Shown: piece by piece, positions 1 through 8,291 of the stretch
How the letters are laid out: each line of letters opens with the position of its first letter
Position numbering within the stretch: position 1 is the first letter of the stretch
Assembly: GCF_041431135.1 (NCBI RefSeq)
Contig: NZ_CP107799.1
Location: 8,696,501-8,760,500 of the forward strand
DNA length: 64,000 nucleotides
Source of the DNA: Streptomyces sp. NBC_00554
GTDB taxonomy: Bacteria > Actinomycetota > Actinomycetes > Streptomycetales > Streptomycetaceae
Direction of reading: 5' to 3'
The notes under the pieces: generated by a model
What the model saw: only the letters and a program-made list of their open reading frames with translations
What the model was told of the DNA's origin: nothing
Database searches by the model: none
Program-made: the position numbers and the translations under genes

Positions 1-26
1 GAGTGGTGCATCAAACCGGCCTGCTA

Positions 27-218
27 TCAGTTGCGGCCGGAGGCGCGCTTGGCTTCGGCGACGGTGTTGATCGGGGCGTCGGCCTGTTCGGCCGGCGTGC
101 AGCAGGCGTTGAGGCCGCAGCAGGAATCGCTGGTCGCGCTCTCGTCAGCCTTGTGACTAGTGGTGGGCTTGATTATCTCGGGTGAGAAATGAGCGTCAGG
201 CATGTGAGGCGAGTGCAC
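27..218 (-). CDS. Small cysteine-rich ORF, uncertain
   Basis: A 63-codon reading frame with two closely spaced Cys pairs (SCC and ACC, about 6 residues apart) followed by a charged tail ending ASGRN. I do not recognise the family. The Cys-pair arrangement resembles metal- or arsenic-binding tails of actinobacterial resistance proteins, but that is only a resemblance. The ribosome site is weak; a start at the internal ATG six codons in is equally possible. It sits just outside the inverted-repeat patchwork that starts near 288. It could be a real small protein or a chance ORF. Confidence 0.3.
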   Translation of the reverse strand: MHSPHMPDAHFSPEIIKPTTSHKADESATSDSCCGLNACCTPAEQADAPINTVAEAKRASGRN

Positions 219-287
219 TGTTCAGAACATGCCTCACCGATATCCAAGGGGTCGTCAGGCAACATTGGTCATGTCCAGCTGGTGCCG

Positions 288-345
288 ACTTCGGTTCGGT
301 CGAACCGAAGTCGAGCGGGCGGACGGACTTCGTTTCGACCGAAAC
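288..345. promoter_or_regulatory. Pair of palindromes, copy 1
   Basis: Positions 288-311 form an inverted repeat with perfect 11-bp arms around a GT centre (core GGTTCG-GT-CGAACC). Positions 332-345 form a second one (GTTTCG-AC-CGAAAC). A related pair, with opposite centres, lies at 2691-2704 and 2750-2763. Two similar palindromes on neighbouring helical faces suggest paired operator or recombinase/transposase binding sites rather than terminators, as no T-run follows. Confidence 0.55.
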
Positions 346-417
346 AAGGTCGTGCGCCAAGGGCGGACCGGCGGCCGACGAGGTACCGCAGCGCCCACTC
401 GCGCCTCTCGTTTCTGG

Positions 418-467
418 GTTGCGAGTAGTCGAGGTACAGGAAGTAGCGCTGAGACTGATCATGGTTG
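418..467. repeat. Inverted repeat arm, left
   Basis: Positions 441-467 (27 bp) are exactly inverted at 1128-1154, bracketing the gene at 688-1116. The adjacent 418-446 stretch is similar, in inverted orientation, to 2597-2625. With the palindrome pairs this marks 288-467 and about 2560-2770 as diverged inverted arms about 2.1 kb apart, possibly ends of an unknown mobile element or the scar of an inversion. Confidence 0.6.
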
Positions 468-687
468 AGCGCTGGGGAACTCGCCGTCCGGGCGCGACCC
501 CTTTGGCGCACCCGTCCGGACCCCGCCCTCTACTGCTGACGTCAGCCGACCGGGTGGCAGTTACTCCGCTCGAAGCGCTTCGGCATGCGCCCAATTCCGG
601 CGCGGGCAATCGTGGGGCAGTGGCGGCGGGCTGCCAACCCACATCCTCCACGAGGGAACGGACCAGTCGCTCAACGACGGGAATGTC

Positions 688-1116
688 ATGGCTTCGGACT
701 GGGTGGTCGCCGCCACAGCTCTCATCACAGGAGCAGTGGGCGGTTTCGGTACGTTCAGCACCAGCCGAACGGCGAAGGATCAAGCCAGGCAGCGAGCCGA
801 GGCAGAGCTGAAACAGCTGAAGGAAACGTCGAACCGCCAGCATGAGGCTGACCGAAGGGAGCGCTTCGCCGCTTTCCAGATGCACAAGCGCGCCGTATAC
901 AGCGCCTTGCTGGAAGCAGGGCAGGCGGCGTCTCAGGGCTCTGCCTCTGGCGTCCCAAGCGACTGGTCGAAGCATGTCGCACGGGCACTGGTCGTCGCAG
1001 AAGGCCCGCTGAGAGGTGAATTGTTGAAACTGAGGGACGCCCAGCTCCCGCTGCACGGTGATCCACTTCGGGCCCTCATCGAGAAGATCCAGGCCGACGT
1101 GGATACGGAGAGCTGA
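688..1116 (+). CDS. Membrane-anchored hypothetical protein
   Basis: 142 residues. The N-terminus is hydrophobic (about residues 5-24, small and Gly/Ala-rich) and is followed by a long charged, probably coiled-coil helix (about 28-60, rich in Gln, Glu, Lys and Arg), then a soluble helical C-terminus. This is the arrangement of a single-pass protein with a cytoplasmic helical domain. Family not recognised. It lies alone between the inverted repeats 441-467 and 1128-1154, so it may be cargo of a small mobile unit. Start ATG 688; no strong alternative seen. Confidence 0.6.
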   Translation: MASDWVVAATALITGAVGGFGTFSTSRTAKDQARQRAEAELKQLKETSNRQHEADRRERFAAFQMHKRAVYSALLEAGQAASQGSASGVPSDWSKHVARALVVAEGPLRGELLKLRDAQLPLHGDPLRALIEKIQADVDTES

Positions 1117-1127
1117 CCCCCGGCGTA

Positions 1128-1191
1128 CAACCATGATCAGTCTCAGCGCTACTTGGGGTGCCGGTAAGAACCGTGTCACCAGCCGCAAACG
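1128..1191. repeat. Inverted repeat arm, internal
   Basis: Two adjacent pieces: 1128-1154 is the exact reverse complement of 441-467, and 1155-1191 (37 bp) is the exact reverse complement of 2560-2596. The abutting pieces match two different partners, so this is a rearrangement joint. Confidence 0.7.
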
Positions 1192-1198
1192 GCGGTGA

Positions 1199-1441
1199 TC
1201 AGTCCTTGGGCTTGGTCGGCCGCGGCAGCTCGGCCGTGTCGGTCGCCAGGCGACCGCCCTTCAGCTCGGGCACGTAGTTGTAGATGGTGTTGCGGGAGAC
1301 GCCGAGCAGCTTCGCGATTGAGGTCACGGCGTTCTCGGGGCGGTTGAGCAGGTCGCGGGCGTGACGTACTTGCTCCGGCGTCATGGCCGGCGGGCGGCCG
1401 AGGCGGACGCCGCGGGCGCGGGCGGGGGAGCGGCCGTCCAG
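1199..1441 (-). pseudogene. Serine recombinase/resolvase C-terminal remnant
   Basis: The frame reads LGRPPAMTPEQVRHARDL, then a helix-turn-helix ending GVSRNTIYNY. This is the typical C-terminal DNA-binding segment of Hin/Tn3-type resolvases, in which a GRP(P/K) linker precedes the HTH. The catalytic N-terminal domain with its active-site serine is missing: upstream sequence in this frame is Pro/Arg-rich and unrelated. The remnant sits inside the inverted-repeat patchwork, consistent with a decayed transposon. Confidence 0.65.
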
Positions 1442-1846
1442 GTGCGGCGTATCGGGGCCGACGGGGGAGCGGGGCTGCTGATCCTCCCCGCAGAGACCGT
1501 GATGTTGGGACAGAGCGCGGCTGCGTATCGCGCCCCGGGTCGCAGTTCCTGCCCGCTGTGCCGCCTCGTAGGCGCGGCCTGCGGCCCTTGAGGAGCAGCA
1601 CGGCAGAAAGCACGCGGGCCGCGCCCGGGCCGGGCCGGCTGAGCCGTTGTCAGTGGCGGATGCGCACGGTATCAGATTCGATTATTATCGATTAGCAGTG
1701 GTCGCGGCGGAGAGGCGCTGAGTCGAATCGCGAAATGCCAGTTCGGCGTCTCCCTTAACGGCAGGGATGCACCGAGTAGAACACGGTACTGCGGTTTAAC
1801 TATGCCAGTTTCTGATGCGGACTTTTTTGGACGGGGACGAAGCGCG

Positions 1847-2434
1847 ATGGATAAGAAGACGATCAGCGTCGACGACCTGCTCAGCCAGCAGAACGGACTA
1901 CAGCCCGGCTTTCGCGCCACCGTCAAAACCGATTCCGACGATCGGGTCAAAGTCACTCCAGTAACCGCCGGACTGGGATGCTCCTGCCCCTACGCAGTCA
2001 CTGTCGACAAAGCAGCCATCGAGGGCGTTGTCCCTACTGGTGACACCCACGACTGCTGTGGCGAAAGACTGCTAGTCGTGGAAGTCGCCTTCGTCAACGA
2101 GACTGTCGCAGACATCTTCCGGCAGTTGAGTGAGGCGAGCGCTAGGGCCTCGAAAAATCAATCCCTGACAAATTCAGTACCACCAACCAGCCTTGGCCGC
2201 CCAAGCCGCCGATTTCCGATAGGTACGCGACCCCCTGCCCGGCTCAGGGAAGAAACAATCTCGTGCAACAAGTGCCTTGACAATTATGAAGAATGCCTCT
2301 GGCTATGTTACAACTCGGCCGTCTCGCCCGAAGATCAAAGCAGGTGTATAGAGCGGTGCTATGACCGTCTCTATGAATGTTGGATTAGGTGCGGATCGTG
2401 GTTGGGCGGAAGTGCGCATCGTGGGGTTTGGTGA
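1847..2434 (+). CDS. Cysteine-patterned hypothetical protein
   Basis: 195 residues from ATG 1847, preceded by GGGGACGA; an upstream in-frame ATG at 1802 is the alternative. The N-terminal half (about 20-105) looks like a small alpha/beta domain with CSC and CC pairs. A Pro/Arg-rich linker follows, then a C-terminal helical segment (about 150-185) in which cysteines recur as C-x2-C-x6-C-x3-C and C-x3-C-x6-C-x3-C. Spacing of this kind can make a disulfide-stapled or metal-binding helical hairpin. No signal peptide is seen. The last residues may be read-through into the repeat region. Family not recognised. Confidence 0.55.
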   Translation: MDKKTISVDDLLSQQNGLQPGFRATVKTDSDDRVKVTPVTAGLGCSCPYAVTVDKAAIEGVVPTGDTHDCCGERLLVVEVAFVNETVADIFRQLSEASARASKNQSLTNSVPPTSLGRPSRRFPIGTRPPARLREETISCNKCLDNYEECLWLCYNSAVSPEDQSRCIERCYDRLYECWIRCGSWLGGSAHRGVW

Positions 2435-2559
2435 GTGCAGTGCGGCGCTGATGGTCCTCGCGGATGATCCGGCCGACCCGAACGTCGGTGATGCCCAGGG
2501 ACCGGCCCCGCACGGCATCGGGCTCACCCTCGCATGGGATGCCCTCACAAGGTCGCGGT

Positions 2560-2625
2560 CGTTTGCGGCTGGTGACACGGTTCTTACCGGCACCCCTACT
2601 TCCTGCACCTCAACTACTCACGCCC
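2560..2625. repeat. Inverted repeat arm, right
   Basis: 2560-2596 is the exact reverse complement of 1155-1191. 2597-2625 is similar in reverse complement to 418-446, with a few mismatches. Confidence 0.7.
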
Positions 2626-2690
2626 GTTGCTTCTGGCCCGTGGTGGCCCCTGTGATGCGGTACGTCGTCCCGAAGGGGAGTACAGGAACC

Positions 2691-2763
2691 GGTTCGACCG
2701 AACCACTTCGTGGACACGCTCACCCGCCCCGAACGCGAGTGCAGGAAGCGTTTCGGTCGAAAC
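2691..2763. promoter_or_regulatory. Pair of palindromes, copy 2
   Basis: GGTTCG-AC-CGAACC at 2691-2704 and GTTTCG-GT-CGAAAC at 2750-2763. The arms are the same as in the pair at 293-345 with complementary centres, and the order is swapped relative to a simple inversion. Confidence 0.5.
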
Positions 2764-3397
2764 ACCTTCAGAGGACATGCCAAGTCGTATATGCCTTACG
2801 TGCCTGCACTGGCGATCAGCGGTCTGACCTGGGTGAAGAGGCTGCGACCCCTAGATAATGATCATGGCGCGAATGATGGCGGAAGGCATGCCGACCGCGA
2901 TCGAATGGGCACGAGCCGACTGGCCGGCTGGTCCGCCCGGCAAGCGAGGGCATCGCTTACCTGCTGGATCAGTTCGGGCTGCCGCCAGCTCAACACCTCC
3001 TGGCAACGCACTAGTTGAGCCGGGGCATCGTCGATATCGCCGAGCACCTTGCTCTGATCGGCTCGCTCGCCAAGGAGCCCGAACAGGCGGCGGGTCTGGC
3101 CCATTTGGGTGGCGTCACCCAGCCATCAGCCACGCCTGCCTTTGTGCTGACCCAAGAGGATTCCTCGAAAGTTGGGCCAGGGCGATTCCTGGCGCCTCGC
3201 CACATTTCGCTAACTGCTCCTACCCTGCCGCGCCATTCTGAGACTGTCGACGCGATCAATCGACCCAGGTGGAACGGCCCTGAGTGGATTCCTGCGCAAA
3301 GTGCCTGTCGCATGCGGCCGCTCGGCGGCATGCTCCTGGTGTGGCGCTGATACCTCGGCGGCCTCGCAGTACTCCGCGCGGCCGGTACACCCCCGAC

Positions 3398-4612
3398 ATG
3401 TTGCCCTTCAGGCGCGTTGTCCCGCTGGTCCTCACCGTCGTCGTTGTCCTCAGCGTCGGGCTCTATTTTGGCGTCCATGCCCTGCTCTCGGATGCGGCCG
3501 CCAGCCAGAAGCCGCGCAAGCCGGTCAACATCAACGACGTCATCAAAACGACGGCAACAGTGCTCACCCTGATCGGTGCCGCCCTCGCTGGTCTGTACGC
3601 CTACCGAAAGCAGCTCCTTGCCGAAGGTGACGCCCACCGCGCCGACGCCAATCAGCTCGCTGACCGGTACACCACCGCTGCTGGACAACTCGGCCACGAC
3701 ACACCCGCTGTACGTCTCGCCGGCGTCTACGCCCTTGCCCGGCTCGCCGACGACTGGCCGGAACAGCGGCAGGTCTGCATCGACGTCCTGTGTGCCTACC
3801 TGCGCATGCCCTATCAACCCGACCCAGCTGAGGAGGGGCACAAAGCGGGCGAGCGCGAGGTCCGCCTGGCCATCATCAGCGTCATCCGCGACCATCTGCG
3901 CGATCCAGATGTCCCTACCTGCTGGTGTGCGTGTGTCCTTGACTTCACTCGCGCGACCTTCGACGGCGGCGACTTTTCAGAAAGCACCTTCTGCGGCAGG
4001 ATGAGCTTCTCTGGGACGACGTTCAGTGGCGGCTCGGTCTCCTTCGACGACGCAACATTCAGCGGCGGCTCGGTCTCCTTCGACGACGCAACATTCAGCG
4101 GCGACACCGTTTCCTTCCGCCGCGCGAAATTCCACGGCGGCCAGGTTCAGGTCACCTTCTCCGGGGCTACGTTCAGCGGCGGCACGGTCCGCTTCAACGA
4201 CGCAGAGTTCAGCGGCTCGGTCCCCTTCGACCACGCAGAGTTCAGCGGCAGCACGGTCACCTTCAACGACGCGAGGATCAAAGGTTGGGCTTCCTTCGTC
4301 GGCGCGAAGTTCAATGGTGGCACGGTCATCTTCAGCGGCACGGCCATCAGCGGCTCGGTCCCCTTCGACGACGCAGAGTTCAGCAGTGGCAGGGTCTCCT
4401 TCCGCCGCACGCAGTTCCTCGGCGGCACGGTCAGATTTGACCGCGCAAGGTTCAGCGGAAGTGAGGTCACCTTCAGATCGGCGGAGTTCAGTGGCGGCTC
4501 GGTCTCCTTCGACACCGCGACGTTCAGCGGCGGCTCGATCCCCTTCGACCATGCGACGTTCCGGGGCACAGTTTTTACCTGGGGGCCCCTGCCACGGCCA
4601 GCGGGTTCCTGA
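3398..4612 (+). CDS. Pentapeptide-repeat membrane protein
   Basis: 404 residues. One transmembrane segment lies near residues 6-28 and a second at about 55-67. A cytoplasmic helical region (about 70-185) contains a TTAAGQLGHDTPAVRLAGVYAL motif region typical of Streptomyces pentapeptide proteins. From about 185 there are roughly 40 pentapeptide repeats of the form F-S-G/D-x-x, visible as alternating TFSGG and VSFDDA. These fold as a right-handed quadrilateral beta helix. The family is common in actinobacteria and its role is unknown. The C-terminus ends inside the repeats, without the membrane domain found in some relatives; a fragment of such a domain occurs separately at 41.4-41.7 kb. Confidence 0.85.
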   Translation: MLPFRRVVPLVLTVVVVLSVGLYFGVHALLSDAAASQKPRKPVNINDVIKTTATVLTLIGAALAGLYAYRKQLLAEGDAHRADANQLADRYTTAAGQLGHDTPAVRLAGVYALARLADDWPEQRQVCIDVLCAYLRMPYQPDPAEEGHKAGEREVRLAIISVIRDHLRDPDVPTCWCACVLDFTRATFDGGDFSESTFCGRMSFSGTTFSGGSVSFDDATFSGGSVSFDDATFSGDTVSFRRAKFHGGQVQVTFSGATFSGGTVRFNDAEFSGSVPFDHAEFSGSTVTFNDARIKGWASFVGAKFNGGTVIFSGTAISGSVPFDDAEFSSGRVSFRRTQFLGGTVRFDRARFSGSEVTFRSAEFSGGSVSFDTATFSGGSIPFDHATFRGTVFTWGPLPRPAGS

Positions 4613-4691
4613 ATCGTGATGCCCAGCGGGAGCCGTTCGTTGTGGCATCGCACTTCCGGGACGACTCTCAGCGGAAGCGCCCTCTCGACTT

Positions 4692-4802
4692 ATGAACCCG
4701 CGACAGTTGAATACGCGAGCCCACCAGTATCACAGGCCGATCCGCGACGCGATCGAAACCCGCATCCGCGGCCTGCTCGCCGAGCTCCTTGCCACGCAGT
4801 GA
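4692..4802 (+). CDS. Short helical ORF, possible gene remnant
   Basis: A 36-codon frame with a helical C-terminus (IRDAIETRIRGLLAELLATQ). It may be a very small protein or the tail of a truncated gene. No ribosome site is evident. It lies directly downstream of the convergent integrase operon. Confidence 0.25.
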   Translation: MNPRQLNTRAHQYHRPIRDAIETRIRGLLAELLATQ

Positions 4803-4817
4803 GCCTTCCTCCATGCC

Positions 4818-5321
4818 TCAGCTGCAGGAACCGATGGTCTGACTGCCGCCGGAAACAGCCGTCAGGCGGGCCGCGGGTGGCGTACCGGTGGCGGGCTGAG
4901 GGCTGCGCAGCCGGGTGATCTCCTCGTGCTGGGCTGCGATGCGGGACAGCGCAAGGATCTTGAACTCGGTCAGGTTCTCGAGTGTTGCGTTCTGGCGGGA
5001 GATGCGGTTCCGGAGGGTGTCGTTCTCGGCCTTCAGGCGAACGATCTGCGCGTCCCGAGGGTCCCGGAGTGTGCCCGCTTCGTGCAGTGCCTTCAGCCGG
5101 CGTACGAATTCGTCGGCGAGGTGCTGGTAAGGACCGTCCCGTAAGGTGCCGTTGGGGTCCTTCTTCGGATAGAACCCGGTGCGGTTGATCCCGGCCTCCG
5201 CGGCCAGTGTCTTGAGGTCGCATCGGCCGCCGGGCGGGAGTTCTCCGCGAAGGAGGCGGTCCATGGCCGCCCGGATCGCTTCCTCGTTGCGTCGGCGTTC
5301 GATGCTACTGATCTGGCCCAT
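4818..5321 (-). CDS. DUF6262-type integrase partner
   Basis: 167 residues from ATG 5321. The N-terminal half has a helix-turn-helix-like block (LKTLAAEAGINRTGFYPKKD). The second half is a long coiled coil (about 85-140, LKAENDTLRNRISRQNATLENL). Proteins of this build commonly follow actinobacterial tyrosine integrases as a small companion, and a role in the integrase complex is inferred. Its start overlaps the end of the integrase gene by 17 bp, indicating translational coupling. Confidence 0.75.
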   Translation of the reverse strand: MGQISSIERRRNEEAIRAAMDRLLRGELPPGGRCDLKTLAAEAGINRTGFYPKKDPNGTLRDGPYQHLADEFVRRLKALHEAGTLRDPRDAQIVRLKAENDTLRNRISRQNATLENLTEFKILALSRIAAQHEEITRLRSPQPATGTPPAARLTAVSGGSQTIGSCS

Positions 5322-7224
5322 AGGACTCTCCGTGATCTGCGGCGTCGATTCCGGCGACGATGCGTTCGGCGCGTTCGGCCTCGACCGTGAGTCGTGCTCG
5401 CTCGGTACTCTGCCCCCGTCCGATCTTGCTGATGAAGGCTCGGCTGGTGGCGGCGGATGTCGCCCACACGTTGCGGTGGCAGGAGTGGTGGGTGGCCTGC
5501 GGGCATCGGGCCGAGTCGCACATCCCGACCAGTGGCTTGCTGCGGTCGGAGCTGCGGGCGAGGTTGAGGCACAGTGCTTTGCCGGGATCGAGGAACCAGC
5601 AGTAGTTCGCCAGCCCCAGGTGCAGGGCGCCAACCCGTCTGGCCAGCAGGTTGATCAGTTCCTGGCCGCTTCGTTTCACCGTCGGCGCCGTCACGTCTAG
5701 CTCCTTCAGCTGGCACTCGACGCTGGCGAAGAACGCCAGCAGGTCTCGGGCGCCGGGCCCGGAGGGGCGACGGCCGGCCTGGTAGTCGCGGAACGCCTGT
5801 AGCGTCAGGGTCTGGTTGCGGGACTCTTCTTCCTTGCCGACCTCGGCCAGGAAGATGGCCTGTGCTCCGCCGGGACGGTTCAGGTATTTCTCCGTAGTGA
5901 GAACCGAGGAATGCCCGAGCAAGTCCCGTAGGACCAGCAGCGGTTCGGTCGTCGTCAGGTAGTTCGACAGGGCTGCATCGGCGTCGCCGCCCGCGGCGGA
6001 GAGCCGCGCGGCCTGCTCGTAGAACCCGGCCACCAGCCGTTCCATCGTGGCCATCGCGAAGGTGTGCCGGCAGCAGTGCGGATGCACGTGCGGGAACCGC
6101 GGCTCGAACCGCTCGCGGATCCTCTGCGCCGTCCGCTCGAACACCGTGGACCAGGCGGTGAACGGGCCGCCGTCGGACCGGACGGCCAGCAACATCGAGC
6201 CGCCATCAGGGGCCACCAGGCGGCGGCGCTCGGCGGGCCGCAGCGTATGCCAGTGCACGCGCCGCCCGTTGGCCCGGCCACCTCGGCTGTCCATCTCGCT
6301 CACGAAGAGCGGGGCACCCCAGCGCTTTGGCGGCCGCCAAACGGAGCCTTCGCAGGCCAGCATGCGCTCCAAGGAGAGGTAGGAGTGCACGCGGGCCAGC
6401 GCACTGTACGAAGTCCAGGTGACACGGAACTTGCTGCCCTTGGTGATCGCCTCCGGCAGCGGGAACGCGATCGGCATCAGCCGTGGCGCCGGCGGAAGCG
6501 GCGGAATCTCGCAGGCCAGCAGATAGGAGAACTCCTGCAGTCGTGTACCGGATGACATCACCAGCTCGCCCACCGCGCCATTGCGCGCCAGATGACGTCC
6601 GCGATACCGGCCCGGCCCCTCGTCCTCGCTCCCGTCCGGCCGCAGCCCCGCCAGGCCGTTGATGAACGTGGCAGCGAAGTCGTCTTCCAGGTACTTGATC
6701 GTCACGTGGGCCTTCGGGACCCGACGCCGGGCCTGATTGACCAGGACTTCCCGGACGGTCTCGGCGTAGAGCATCACTGCCTGCTGGGAGGTGAACGGCA
6801 CCGCCGTGGCGTACTGCTCAGCCATCGCCCACCGGTAGAACATCCCCAGCACGCTCACGTGCTGGTTCCACGTGACCGCCCCCAGTCGCTGCCTGGGGTC
6901 TCCCGTTGCCCGGTCCACCGCGTACGTGCTCAGCAGAGCCTTCAGCCGGTCTCGCGTATCGAAGACCTCGACCCCGTGCATCTGGGCCGCCACGATCCAG
7001 TCCCGCAGGATCCGCGCGTACGTGCCCCACGACGACGGTGCCGGACAGTTCTCCGTCGGCCGTAGCCGCAACCACTCATTGGCCACCGCCGTCGCGCGCA
7101 CCCCTCGGCCGTCCTCGAACAGAAGGTCATCGTCGACGAGGAAGGCCATTCCCTCGGGAATCGTCGGCTTCCCCGACAGCCCCCAGGACTCCCAGCCCTC
7201 ACTGGAGTAGAACGTCAGCTCCAT
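5305..7224 (-). CDS. Tyrosine site-specific integrase
   Basis: 639 residues from ATG 7224. It has an N-terminal arm/core-binding region (about 1-230) and a catalytic domain with the family residues: Arg in SSGTRLQEF, the H-x-x-R box in HPHCCRHTFA, and LGHSSVLTTEKYL with His and the nucleophilic Tyr. The C-terminal extension (about 500-639) carries Cys/His residues (CDSARCPQATHHSCHRNVW) that look like a zinc-binding knuckle. The protein is long for the family (phage integrases are about 350-400) but typical for actinobacterial element integrases paired with DUF6262. It would catalyse integration or excision of the surrounding element; the att site was not identified. Confidence 0.9.
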   Translation of the reverse strand: MELTFYSSEGWESWGLSGKPTIPEGMAFLVDDDLLFEDGRGVRATAVANEWLRLRPTENCPAPSSWGTYARILRDWIVAAQMHGVEVFDTRDRLKALLSTYAVDRATGDPRQRLGAVTWNQHVSVLGMFYRWAMAEQYATAVPFTSQQAVMLYAETVREVLVNQARRRVPKAHVTIKYLEDDFAATFINGLAGLRPDGSEDEGPGRYRGRHLARNGAVGELVMSSGTRLQEFSYLLACEIPPLPPAPRLMPIAFPLPEAITKGSKFRVTWTSYSALARVHSYLSLERMLACEGSVWRPPKRWGAPLFVSEMDSRGGRANGRRVHWHTLRPAERRRLVAPDGGSMLLAVRSDGGPFTAWSTVFERTAQRIRERFEPRFPHVHPHCCRHTFAMATMERLVAGFYEQAARLSAAGGDADAALSNYLTTTEPLLVLRDLLGHSSVLTTEKYLNRPGGAQAIFLAEVGKEEESRNQTLTLQAFRDYQAGRRPSGPGARDLLAFFASVECQLKELDVTAPTVKRSGQELINLLARRVGALHLGLANYCWFLDPGKALCLNLARSSDRSKPLVGMCDSARCPQATHHSCHRNVWATSAATSRAFISKIGRGQSTERARLTVEAERAERIVAGIDAADHGESYGPDQ

Positions 7225-7252
7225 GCCCCCGACCGTACGGACGAGACACAGC

Positions 7253-7696
7253 TCACCACACCCCACAAGCGTGTTCGAGCACTAGCCCATACCCCTTATG
7301 AGACACGGCAGTTGTGCGCAGACAACCGCGTGGGTGCAGGACGTAGGCCCAGTCCAGGTCGTCGGTGCCGTCCTGCGTGATCAGTTCACGCTCGGCCGGG
7401 GTGCGGTCGGTGCTGTACACGTTGGTGAGCTGGCGACTGGGGTACTCCTGACCTCCTGTCACGGAGCGGCGCAGGGCAGCGGGGAAGCCGTCGAGGAGGT
7501 CCGTGCCCAGTTCCTCCCAGCCGTGGTGCACCTCGTCGATCAGGTGACGGGCCATCGCCTCCACGTCACCGGCGAACCGGTGCTGGTAGGCGGCCAGGAG
7601 CAGCGGGAGTTTGCTGTCGGGGTAGCCGTCGAAGTGGACGTACATGCCGGCATAGCCGTCGGCGGTGGGGCGGGCGATGACCGCACGGGTGGACAG
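7253..7696 (-). CDS. Small element protein A, CTG start
   Basis: 147 residues beginning STRAVIARPTADGYAGMYVHFDGYPDS. A good ribosome site (CAGGAG) precedes CTG at 7696, and no ATG, GTG or TTG lies in frame near it. It is a paralogue of the next gene upstream (7566-8267): both share the STR-VIARPTA-YAG-Y-H-DGYP start and LLLAA-QHRFAGD motifs. Function unknown. These small globular proteins are common in Streptomyces integrated elements. Confidence 0.75.
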   Translation of the reverse strand: MSTRAVIARPTADGYAGMYVHFDGYPDSKLPLLLAAYQHRFAGDVEAMARHLIDEVHHGWEELGTDLLDGFPAALRRSVTGGQEYPSRQLTNVYSTDRTPAERELITQDGTDDLDWAYVLHPRGCLRTTAVSHKGYGLVLEHACGVW

Positions 7697-8267
7697 AGGT
7701 GTCTCCTGAGGCTGGGGCGGGTAAGTGCGAGCGGGAGCGCGGCGCCGGAGCCGAGGCGGGGGCCGGTGCGGTGGTTCGCGCAGCGCTCTGGGGCGGTGTG
7801 GTGGCCGGGATCGGCTGGCCGGGCTTCCATCGGCCGGAGGCGTACGCGGAGGTCGGTGCTCCACGCGACGAGGGACCGCGTTCCACGCCGGGCGAGCTGA
7901 TCACTTCGATGCCGTGCGGGTGCAGGACGTATCCACAGTTCAGGCGGGACGCCGTCCGTTCCGTGTAGATCAGCGGTGGCCCGGTCGGCCGGGCCGGGTA
8001 GCGCTTGCCGGGCTTGTCGCGTCCTCCGGCGAGGTGCTGGCGCAGGGCGTCGGGTGTCCTGTCGAGGAGGTCGGTGCCGAGGCAGGACCAGCCTTCCGGT
8101 GCGTCGTCGATGAGGTACGCGGCCAGGGCCTCGGTGTCGCCGGCGAACCGGTGCTGGTGCGCGGCGAGCAGCAGCGGCAGGTGATGGCTGGGGTAGCCGT
8201 CCCAGTGGATGTACGTCCCGGCGTAGACGGTGGCGGTGGGGCGGGCGATGACAGAACGAGTGGACAG
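7566..8267 (-). CDS. Small element protein B, CTG start
   Basis: A paralogue of protein A, again starting with CTG-TCC-AC after AGGAAG. The first about 125 residues align with A (VIARPTA, DGYPSHHLPLLLAAHQHRFAGD, GTDLLD). The later 100 residues are Pro/Ala-rich, and the frame runs about 130 bp into gene A before a stop. This suggests that the 3' end has been extended by frameshift or that the tail is not functional. Confidence 0.6.
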   Translation of the reverse strand: MSTRSVIARPTATVYAGTYIHWDGYPSHHLPLLLAAHQHRFAGDTEALAAYLIDDAPEGWSCLGTDLLDRTPDALRQHLAGGRDKPGKRYPARPTGPPLIYTERTASRLNCGYVLHPHGIEVISSPGVERGPSSRGAPTSAYASGRWKPGQPIPATTPPQSAARTTAPAPASAPAPRSRSHLPAPASGDTSVHPCGHRPPHRRRLCRHVRPLRRLPRQQTPAAPGRLPAPVRR

Positions 8268-8291
8268 ATGATCTTCCTGCGGCGCGACGAG

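Larger units (their letters stand above)
2435..3397. other. Non-coding patchwork with repeats and remnants
   Basis: No convincing intact gene. Positions 2560-2625 and 2691-2763 carry the right-hand inverted-repeat arm and palindrome pair. Around 2880-3120 short protein-like stretches shift frame and contain a stop (a segment ending LLATH-stop, then one reading AEHLALIGSLAKEPEQAAG), so a decayed gene of unknown identity probably lay here. Confidence 0.5.

Noticed and set aside
196..1188. Long minus-strand frame across the left patchwork
   Set aside because: It spans inverted repeats and the antisense of a plausible gene, with Arg/Pro/Ser-rich composition.
3977..4648. Long minus- and plus-strand frames over the pentapeptide gene
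   Set aside because: They are shadows created by the repetitive GC-rich codons of the real gene; products are low-complexity with no motif.
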